Shown: one piece after another, positions 18,719 to 25,521 of the stretch
How positions within the stretch are numbered: position 1 is the stretch's first letter
Layout of the letters: every line of letters begins with the position of its first letter
From: Methanosarcina sp. Ant1
GTDB taxonomy: Archaea; Halobacteriota; Methanosarcinia; Methanosarcinales; Methanosarcinaceae
DNA length: 50,782 nucleotides
Direction of reading: 5' to 3'
Assembly (NCBI GenBank): GCA_001714685.2
Contig: MDTP02000056.1
Span: 1-50,782, forward strand
Made by a program: the position numbers and the translations under genes
Notes under the pieces: model-generated
What the model saw: only the letters and a program-made list of their open reading frames with translations
What the model was told of the DNA's origin: nothing
Databases searched by the model: none

Positions 18719-19618
18719 ATGGAACTGAAGAGAGAGAACGTTCTCATTGAGGCCCTGCCTTATATGCAGGAATTCTACGATTCAATCATGGTTATTAAAG
18801 TGGGTGGGAACGCAATGGTCAGCGCCCAGATCATGGAGGATATAATAAAAGATGTTGTGCTCCTGCATTATGTGGGAATCAAACCCGTAATCGTGCATGG
18901 AGGCGGACCTGAGATTACTGAAAAAATGGAGCTTATGGGCAAAAAGGCTGAATTTTTCCAGGGCCTCCGTATTACAGATGACGAAACTATGGAAATTGCC
19001 AGGATGGTCCTCGTAGGGAATATCAATACCAAAATTGTATCCCTTATCGGATTGTTCGGGGGAAAAGGTATAGGCCTTACGGGGTATGACGGAAGAATGA
19101 TCCTGGGTCATAAACAGGGCACAAAGAAGGTAGTCATTGATGGAATTGAGACCGAAATAGATATTGGCTGGGTAGGAGAAAGTGAAGTCATTAATCCTGA
19201 CATTCTCCATATAGTGCTCAAAAACGGTTACATTCCGGTTATCTCTCCTATTGCTGTGGATGCAAAGGGCAATGCTCTGAATATTAATGCCGATACAGTA
19301 GCAGGCGATATTGCCGCGGCCCTGCATGCCAAAAAACTAATTCTGATGACTGATGTTTCAGGCCTCCTGAGAAACCTAAAAGATCCCCTCAGTCGCATCT
19401 CCCGTGTAACTCTGGAAGATATTGATCCCCTTATTGCGGAGGGAGTTATAAAGGGAGGCATGATCCCGAAAATCAAGGGCGCTGCAGTTGCAGTAAAAAG
19501 CGGGGTTGAGAGAGCCCATATAATAAATGGAAGCGTTTCTCACTCTATGCTTCTTGAACTCTTTACCCACGGTGGAGTCGGAACCATGGTCTACGGGCCA
19601 AGCACTGAAGATAAATAA
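18719..19618 (+). CDS. argB: Acetylglutamate kinase
   Basis: 299 residues. ArgB phosphorylates N-acetylglutamate in arginine synthesis. Amino-acid-kinase motifs are visible: MVIKVGGNAM (about 24-33), VIVHGGGPEI, the substrate loop GLTGYDG, NINADTVAGDIA and GGMIPKIKGA. An in-frame GTG/ATG 22 codons upstream was rejected because MELKRENVLIEALPYMQEFY is the normal family N-terminus. No ribosome site precedes the ATG, and AGTTTAAAAAC about 25 nt upstream could be the TATA box, so the mRNA may be nearly leaderless. No other arg genes are adjacent. Confidence 0.95.
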   Translation: MELKRENVLIEALPYMQEFYDSIMVIKVGGNAMVSAQIMEDIIKDVVLLHYVGIKPVIVHGGGPEITEKMELMGKKAEFFQGLRITDDETMEIARMVLVGNINTKIVSLIGLFGGKGIGLTGYDGRMILGHKQGTKKVVIDGIETEIDIGWVGESEVINPDILHIVLKNGYIPVISPIAVDAKGNALNINADTVAGDIAAALHAKKLILMTDVSGLLRNLKDPLSRISRVTLEDIDPLIAEGVIKGGMIPKIKGAAVAVKSGVERAHIINGSVSHSMLLELFTHGGVGTMVYGPSTEDK

Positions 19619-19686
19619 CAGCCAGAATAGACAGCCTAGTTGCGCCAGCAGAGTTGTGCCAGCAGAGTTGCGGTTCTGCAGTGCGC

Positions 19687-19735
19687 TGTCCGTTTCACTC
19701 GCTTCGCTCGCTCAAGCGGACTAATTTATTTTTCT
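19687..19735. terminator. Hairpin between convergent argB and RaSEA gene
   Basis: GTCCG-TTT and AAG-CGGAC arms (19687-19720) flank a GC-rich segment and are followed by TAATTTATTTTTCTC. The hairpin sits between two convergent genes, so it may end both transcripts. Just before it, TTG(C/T)GCCAGCAGAG is directly repeated (about 19638-19670). Confidence 0.5.
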
Positions 19736-19740
19736 CATCA

Positions 19741-20781
19741 TTAATCTAAAATGGGTGTTCCGTAAGTATAATCGTCGAGTTCCAGGACTTTTTTCCAGAG
19801 CTCTTTGCATTCGCAGTCTATTTTACTGAGATCTAATGGGTTCTGGGTAAGTGAGAAAGTCCTGAGAGAATCTGCAACGTCCGGACTGCATATTTTACAG
19901 TTGTGAGGGCCGCGTTTTGAACCTGCACCGACCGGATCTGACATGAGGGGAAGATCAGGATGGGCTGCTTTCGCCTTTTGCAGGATTTCGATGACACTCC
20001 AGAGCCATGGAGGGCGGTACTGTCCTTTTTCCCAGAGGGACTCAACAAGGGTGCCTTTCTGGACATTGCAGAGGTTAATGGAGATTGTGTCGGAATAAGG
20101 GGCGGCATCATCTATGGAACGAACGATGTCTTCTAAGGCCTGGCGCTCGGAAAGGAAGAGAGGTTTTAGCATAAGGTAGGCTTTTACGGTTGCATCATAT
20201 TTTTTTGCGATTTCTGCTGCGCGGACAAAGTCGCTGAAGGTAAAACCCTTATTAATTGAGTCTTTGCGGATTCTGTCAGAGCTTGTCTCCAGCCCGAAAG
20301 CCAGCTCAAATGGCTTATTTTTCAGGACTTTGATACAGTCCTGCACGTTCTCCTCAGTTACATAATTAGGGCGGGTCTCGGCGAGCACCTTGATAACCCT
20401 GGGATTATCTGCAAGAGTTTTCAGGATTGCATCTCTTGCTTCGCGAGGGACTTCCTGTTCATCAAGGAAACTTCCTGAGGTGAAGATTTTGACCATGAAC
20501 TCAGGGAACTTTTCAGCTTTCTTCATCGCTCTTGCAAGCTGAGAGTTATAATCTTCTAGGGTTGGAGGCTCACTTGCGCAGTCGTAGACGTAACCGCACA
20601 TAGTACAGCCGCCAGCTTTTCCCCAGCGGCAGCCTGCGCTCTTGAAGATAACAGTGAGAGTTTTAGTTTGTATCCCGTTTACAAGGTCGACTCCTGTCCA
20701 GCTTGCTGCAGGCTCATTTGTAGGAGAGGGCCTTACTTTAATCCGCTGCCGGATTTCCATTACTGCTTTATTCAGGGTCAT
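19741..20781 (-). CDS. Archaeosine-synthesis radical SAM protein (RaSEA type)
   Basis: 346-residue radical SAM enzyme. The cluster cysteines C51, C59 and C62 occur in CRWGKAGGCTMCGY (spacing x7, x2), as in the archaeal family now called RaSEA. That enzyme works with ArcS to turn lysine-preQ0 in tRNA (position 15) into archaeosine. The N-terminal WTGVDLVNGIQTKTLTVIF, the FGLETSSDRIRKDSINKGFTF segment and C-terminal Cys pairs (NCKIC, DCEC) support this. It lies upstream in transcription order of nothing obvious and is separated from guaA by a hairpin. The assignment rests on recognition of the family. Confidence 0.85.
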   Translation of the reverse strand: MTLNKAVMEIRQRIKVRPSPTNEPAASWTGVDLVNGIQTKTLTVIFKSAGCRWGKAGGCTMCGYVYDCASEPPTLEDYNSQLARAMKKAEKFPEFMVKIFTSGSFLDEQEVPREARDAILKTLADNPRVIKVLAETRPNYVTEENVQDCIKVLKNKPFELAFGLETSSDRIRKDSINKGFTFSDFVRAAEIAKKYDATVKAYLMLKPLFLSERQALEDIVRSIDDAAPYSDTISINLCNVQKGTLVESLWEKGQYRPPWLWSVIEILQKAKAAHPDLPLMSDPVGAGSKRGPHNCKICSPDVADSLRTFSLTQNPLDLSKIDCECKELWKKVLELDDYTYGTPILD

Positions 20782-20832
20782 GGGCGAAAAACTCGATTTA
20801 TAGATTGATTATAATGTGTAAAAATAGGTTTT

Positions 20833-20851
20833 GAAGCTGTTTTTCAGCTTC
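20833..20851 (-). terminator. Hairpin downstream of guaA
   Basis: Perfect 7-bp arms GAAGCTG / CAGCTTC with a 5-nt loop lie 35-53 bases beyond the guaA stop on the minus strand, followed by an A/T-rich tail containing TTTTT. A plausible transcription terminator for guaA. Confidence 0.5.
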
Positions 20852-20885
20852 ATTATTTGTGCTTTATTACTCTATACTCTATATT

Positions 20886-21803
20886 TCATTCGAATTCGAT
20901 TGTTGCAGGTGGCTTGGGTGTGATATCATAGACTACCCTGGCCACTGTAGGGATTTCGGAAGTGATCCTGGATTCCAGGTGCTTGAGAACATCCCAGGGA
21001 AGTTCGAGCGCTTCAGCAGTCATTCCATCTCTTGATCCTACCGCCCTTACAGCTACTATCCAACCGTAAGCCCGGATATCTCCTTTTACTCCTGTCCCCT
21101 TGCCAAGTACAGCTGCAAAAGTCTGCCAGGGGCAGAACCTGTCAAGAAGTTCTTCTTCCACTATGAAGTTGGCTTCCCTTACTACCTCAAGCTTCTCCTC
21201 TGTAACTTCTCCGAGAATCCGCACAGCCAACCCTGGTCCAGGGAAAGGCATTCTTTCGCAAATCTCTTCAGGCAGTTGGAGAGCCCAGGCAACTTCCCTT
21301 ACCTCATCCTTGTAAAGGTCCTCGATAGGCTCAACGATCTTCTTGAAGTCCATTACGCTCGGCAGCCCTCCAACATTGTGGTGGGATTTGATTCCGCCTT
21401 CTGATTCGATTCTGTCAGGGTAGATCGTGCCCTGGATCAGGTAATCGGCTGCAAGCTTCCTCGCTTCGTCCTCGAATACCCTGATGAAAGTCTCGCCAAT
21501 AGCCTTCCGTTTCTCTTCAGGGTCAGTGAGATCTTTCAGGGCTGCAAGGAACCTGTCCTTTGCATACACAATATCCAGGTTCATATGGGAGAAAATATGC
21601 TTTATCCTCTCTGTCTCTCCTTTTCTCATGAGCCCTGTGTCGATATAGATCGGCTGCAGCCTGTTCCCGATAGCCCTGTAAGCCAGCTCCGCACAAACAG
21701 AACTGTCCACGCCGCCTGAGAGTGCAATAATTGCCTTCCCGCCTTTTATTTCCTGGCTAATTTTCTCAACTGCTTTTGGAATGAATTTCTCGGGTTTTAC
21801 CAT
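20886..21803 (-). CDS. guaA: GMP synthase, ATP-pyrophosphatase subunit
   Basis: 305 residues. It adenylates XMP and aminates it to GMP using ammonia from a separate glutaminase subunit, the split form usual in archaea. The PP-loop [10 protein letters not shown] lies at about 27-36. Also visible are [13 protein letters not shown], the [11 protein letters not shown] stretch and the dimerisation C-terminus ending [17 protein letters not shown]. No amidotransferase domain is present and none is encoded next to it. AAGGAG 8 nt before the ATG supports the start. Confidence 0.95.
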   Translation of the reverse strand: MVKPEKFIPKAVEKISQEIKGGKAIIALSGGVDSSVCAELAYRAIGNRLQPIYIDTGLMRKGETERIKHIFSHMNLDIVYAKDRFLAALKDLTDPEEKRKAIGETFIRVFEDEARKLAADYLIQGTIYPDRIESEGGIKSHHNVGGLPSVMDFKKIVEPIEDLYKDEVREVAWALQLPEEICERMPFPGPGLAVRILGEVTEEKLEVVREANFIVEEELLDRFCPWQTFAAVLGKGTGVKGDIRAYGWIVAVRAVGSRDGMTAEALELPWDVLKHLESRITSEIPTVARVVYDITPKPPATIEFE

Positions 21804-22143
21804 TGAAATGCTCCTTAAATTATACTAAACTAAATTCCTTTGAAGAAATAATCGTGATTAGGGGATAGTGTAAGAATTATCTGAATTTGATTGTATTTGA
21901 TTGTATTTTACTGTGATATATGCGTCAGTGCATGGGGGTTTTGATATTTAAAGGTATAGTAGAGGAGTTTAATATCAAAATATTTGAGGTTTTGCCAAAA
22001 GTGACAAAAATGCTTTAGAAGCTAAAAAATAAATTATAAATGCTTATTTTACCAAAATATTACACTTAAACTCTCTATTCTCTCATTTATAAGCACATGA
22101 TTAATTTGGATTGGGTATCAAAAATTATTTGAGTAATTCATTG

Positions 22144-22175
22144 CCTGCCGAAAAAGTAAGGGATTTTTTGGCAGG
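22144..22175. repeat. Hairpin within the foldback-like element
   Basis: CCTGCCGAAAAA and TTTTTTGGCAGG form a 12-bp stem with one mismatch around an 8-nt loop. Function unknown. Confidence 0.7.
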
Positions 22176-22373
22176 GATGACTTATAGATATTTTGAGAAC
22201 GTATTTGAGGTTTTGCCATTTACTACCATATTCCTTATTTTCCAATAATATTAGATAATAAAGCTTATTTTGCGAAAAATTTTTCTTAAAACAACTTAAA
22301 AGCAATTTAATGTAGTATTATGTCAATAATTTTAAATGAAGAGAGTTTTAATCGCTTAAAAACGAAAACTTAA

Positions 22374-22451
22374 ACCATGGAAAGCACGGAAAACACGGAA
22401 ATAAAGAAAACAAGGGCACAGTTTTTCAGTGCTTTCCGTGTTTTACGTGGT
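22374..22451. repeat. 30-bp imperfect inverted repeat, CACGGAAA type
   Basis: The left arm ACCATGGAAAGCACGGAAAA and the inverted right arm ACCACGTAAAACACGGAAAG pair imperfectly over about 30 bp around an 18-bp loop. It is nested inside the foldback-like element. Confidence 0.65.
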
Positions 22452-22627
22452 TAATAGAGTCTTGATTGAGTTAGTCATGCCCTTCATGTTTTAATGTCAT
22501 GAATAGAGCGTTTAAATGTAATTTTTTGGTAAAATAAGCATTTATTATCTCTCTTTTGTCTTCTAAAGCATTTTTGTCAATTTTGGCAAAACCTCATTTA
22601 AGCAAATTACTAACCCTAAAAGGGTAA

Positions 22628-23114
22628 ATGACTTCGGTGCGTAAAAGTAACTCAGTGCTGGGATGGATAAATGATAAAAAAGTGTATATTGCCGGACCTT
22701 TATTCTCACATGCAGAGCTAGAATTTAACGAGAAAATCGATATTTACTTACGAAATTTGGGATTCGAGACGTTTTTGCCACAACGAGACGGTTATTTATT
22801 GGCAGATCTCATGGCTCAATATTCTAACAAACAAGAAGCAATTGATATTATATTTTATAAGGATATTGAAGAAATTAAAAGCTGTGATGTGATCTTGCTT
22901 ATTTTAGATGGGAGAGTTCCTGATGAAGGAGCATGTGTAGAAGTCGGACTCGCATATGCTTATAATAAAGATGTATAGGATTTAAATCTGATTCAAGATC
23001 GCTGATGGGTGACATGGACAATCCTTTACTCGTAGGAGTGCTAAAGGGCGCATAGCAAAGTCTTTTTCAGAACTAGAGAGTCTTTTGAAAGAATTTTCGA
23101 TTTCGAAGGCCTGA
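22628..23114 (+). pseudogene. Nucleoside 2-deoxyribosyltransferase, frameshifted
   Basis: The first 116 codons are a good family N-terminus: KKVYIAGPLFSHAELEFN, FLPQRDGY and the catalytic-Glu region DEGACVEVGLAYAY. After KDV the frame stops, but the family continuation GFKSDSRSLMGDMDNPLLVGVLK resumes in another frame. After a second slip near 23047 it ends GRIAKSFSELESLLKEF...KA at 23114. Each break is explained by one lost base. Intact enzymes transfer or hydrolyse the sugar of deoxynucleosides. Either the gene is dead or the sequence carries two errors. The start at 22628 is tentative because no strong ribosome site is present. Confidence 0.82.
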
Positions 23115-23166
23115 ATTTTATAGATTCTCCTTAACCTTATATACTTACTCATCAGTAAGTTACTGT

Positions 23167-24546
23167 ATGGTAAGATTCTTCAACCGGGAACGAGAGCTTT
23201 CAATCCTCGATGATTTGTATGGTTCTTCAACATCTTCTCTTGTGGTGCTGTATGGAAGACGGCGCGTGGGGAAGACGGAACTTGCAAGAGAGTTTATCAG
23301 GAATAAGAAGAGCGTTTACCTTTTTGTGGAGACGAAATCTGAAGAGCTGTTGCTGCGGGATCTTGAGGATTCGATGGAGAGAGTTCTGGGAATAAGGCCG
23401 AGACTGGATTCCTGGGACGATTTCTTTTCGCTGATCTACAAAATTCAGGAAAAGATGGTATTTGTTTTTGACGAATTTCAGAACTTTTCTAAGGTAAACT
23501 CGGAACTTTTTTCGAAGTTTCAGAGGTACTGGGATGAGGGGCACAGGGATTCAAAGCACATGTTTCTGGTAATCGGCTCTTATGTAGGGCTGATGAAGAA
23601 GCTCTTTCAGGGAAGCAGGGAGCCGCTTTTTGGACGGGCTACGATGTTGTTTAATGTGAAGCCCTTTACCTTTCAAGATAGCTTTGAACTTTTACGGTCT
23701 TACTCAGATATCAGTATCGAAGAAGCCATGAAGGTTTATTTTATACTGGGGGGTGTGCCTAAGTACCTGCTTCTCGCGGGAGAGTTCGGGAGATCGGATG
23801 CGTTCAGGACTTTTGAGAGGCTTTTTCTTGAGCCTGGGATGCTGCTTGAGGAGGGAAAGAATATTCTGGTTCTGGAGTTTGGGTCCGAAAACAAGGCTTA
23901 TTTTTCAATTCTTGAGGCTATAGCTATTGGAAAGGCTACGTCTGTGGAAATTGCATCCTATACAGGGATTGCCCCAAATACTGTTTCCAAATACCTGCAT
24001 GAACTCTTCTATGAATATGAAATTATCAAGCGGGAAGAGCCTGTAATTGAGGCGAAGGAGAGAAGTGGGAGGTACTTTTTGCAGGATAACTTCTTTAGAT
24101 TCTGGTTTGCTTTTATATACAGAAACTATGGAGCTATTGAAATAGATCCCGAAATGGGAAAGGAGCTTGTTTGGAAGGATATAAATACCTATTTCGGGAA
24201 GGCTTTCGAGAATATAGCTGAGGAGTTCCTTATAAGCCTCAATAAAAAAGATGTTCTTCCCTTCAAACTCATGGAAATCGGCAGATGGTGGGATAAGGGT
24301 GAAGAAATCGATATTATAGCTTTCAATAAGGCAACTAGAGAAGCTTTATTCTGCGAAGTCAAATGGAAAGACCTGACACGCTGGGAAGCGGTTCAGGTCA
24401 TGGAAAAGCTGAAGGTAAAGACGTTGAAGGTAAAAGGGAAATGGGTTGCGCATTACTGTCTGATTGCGAAAAGTATTGAGGGTAAGGAGGAAATGGGGTT
24501 TCTAACTTTTGATTTGAAAGACATTGAAAGAGTTTTTCTGAAATAA
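23167..24546 (+). CDS. Archaeal ATPase with C-terminal DUF234 nuclease-like domain
   Basis: 459 residues. The N-terminal AAA-type ATPase has Walker A GRRRVGKT (30-37) and Walker B FVFDEFQNF (about 99-107). A winged-helix segment follows (about 250-300, SVEIASYTGIAPNTVSKYL). The C-terminal DUF234 domain carries a PD-(D/E)xK-like pattern, with EIDIIAFN then FCEVKWKD near 378 and 395. This architecture is common and multicopy in archaea and its role is unknown; similar proteins are suspected in DNA transactions or mobile elements. The ATG follows a short AT-rich leader, with no clear ribosome site. A lone gene next to a repeat-rich region and a decayed gene. Confidence 0.9.
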   Translation: MVRFFNRERELSILDDLYGSSTSSLVVLYGRRRVGKTELAREFIRNKKSVYLFVETKSEELLLRDLEDSMERVLGIRPRLDSWDDFFSLIYKIQEKMVFVFDEFQNFSKVNSELFSKFQRYWDEGHRDSKHMFLVIGSYVGLMKKLFQGSREPLFGRATMLFNVKPFTFQDSFELLRSYSDISIEEAMKVYFILGGVPKYLLLAGEFGRSDAFRTFERLFLEPGMLLEEGKNILVLEFGSENKAYFSILEAIAIGKATSVEIASYTGIAPNTVSKYLHELFYEYEIIKREEPVIEAKERSGRYFLQDNFFRFWFAFIYRNYGAIEIDPEMGKELVWKDINTYFGKAFENIAEEFLISLNKKDVLPFKLMEIGRWWDKGEEIDIIAFNKATREALFCEVKWKDLTRWEAVQVMEKLKVKTLKVKGKWVAHYCLIAKSIEGKEEMGFLTFDLKDIERVFLK

Positions 24547-24702
24547 TGTTAGGGATAAACAATTTTTTTTCATTAAATTTTTTTCAATTACTGTTTCCTT
24601 AATGCCTATTCTCCCACCCTCTTCAAAAAATCAAAAATCACAATTATATACAAGGCTTTTCCAAAAATAGCTACCAAAAATCGACAGGAATTGGTGGTAT
24701 GA

Positions 24703-24846
24703 ATGGGTAATGAAGATTATGAACTGATCGATGAGCTTGAAAGAATTGCAAATTCCCTGAAGAGCATGGCAGAATCCCAGAAAAAGATAGCTGATATTCT
24801 TGAGTGGCTGGCAAAGGACAGAGGAATGGTAGACTTGAGCGAGTGA
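24703..24846 (+). CDS. Small coiled-coil protein, 47 residues
   Basis: The reading frame starts ATG GGT AAT GAA and ends TGA at 24846. It encodes an acidic, heptad-patterned helix: DYELIDELERIANSLKSM, then AESQKKIADILEWLAKD. GGTGGT 5-10 nt upstream can serve as ribosome site; the overlapping ATG at 24699 gives only three codons. Third-position usage and the amphipathic pattern look coding. It is likely a small oligomerising protein. No family was recognised. It lies 156 bases after the DUF234 ATPase and may follow it in a transcript. Confidence 0.6.
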   Translation: MGNEDYELIDELERIANSLKSMAESQKKIADILEWLAKDRGMVDLSE

Positions 24847-25521
24847 GGCTTATAGGATAGTGTAAATGGGGTAAAATATTTTCCATTCAGGTAGAAATTT
24901 GCTTAAAAATAAATGAAAAACTTCTCTGGAGATTTGGGGGTATAAAACGAAGAAAAGAGTCAGCTCAAAATAGATACGGTTCAAGAGATGACTCAAAGGT
25001 AAAAATGATTATTGCAAATCTCACATTTAATACAAGATTGATTTAATTTTCAGTTAGTTTTATGCCTCTATTTCTTCTGGGAAAATTCTTTTTTGTGAAG
25101 ATCGATTGTTTTTTGGAAACCATTGATGTAAAGATATGCAAGCAGAAACAGGAATAAATTACAAAAATTATCTTGAGTGATTCTATTTTTTCTTTCTAAG
25201 CCCTACTCTGCTGGAAAGTACCCTAGATATGTATGAGAGCTTATAACCAAATACTTTCACCCTGCACACATGTAACTTAAATATGATAAGCTTGAAACAC
25301 CACAGCGTCACGGACTCCAACACTGAATATAGATTGTTTAAGTGTTTGGTCTATTATAAACATAGAGCTATTATAAATATGAAATATTGAAGATAATACC
25401 TGCACATGAAAGCATATCCGTATATTTAACCTCCCTGGAGCTTTTTAGGGATTTTGTATTCTGACGTGATAGCAATTCTGCAGATCAGGAGGATTAGGAA
25501 ACGAGCACTGACTATGATTTA
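24847..25521. other. Intergenic region upstream of recQ
   Basis: About 670 AT-rich bases without a convincing ORF. AGGAGG at 25487-25492 is a strong ribosome-site sequence but is followed by no in-frame ATG/GTG for recQ within normal distance. The closest in-frame codon at ideal spacing is ACG (25501). Confidence 0.4.

Larger units (their letters stand above)
21982..22599. repeat. 618-bp foldback-like element with 99-bp inverted ends
   Basis: The left arm (21982-22080) and the inverted right arm (22501-22599) match over 99 bp, about 85 % by eye. Shared blocks are GAGGTTTTGCCAAAA, TGACAAAAATGCTTTAGAAG and AAATGCTTATTTTACC. A third, diverged direct copy starts at about 22203. No ORF lies inside. 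No target duplication was seen. It occupies nearly the whole gap between guaA and the deoxyribosyltransferase pseudogene. Confidence 0.8.
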
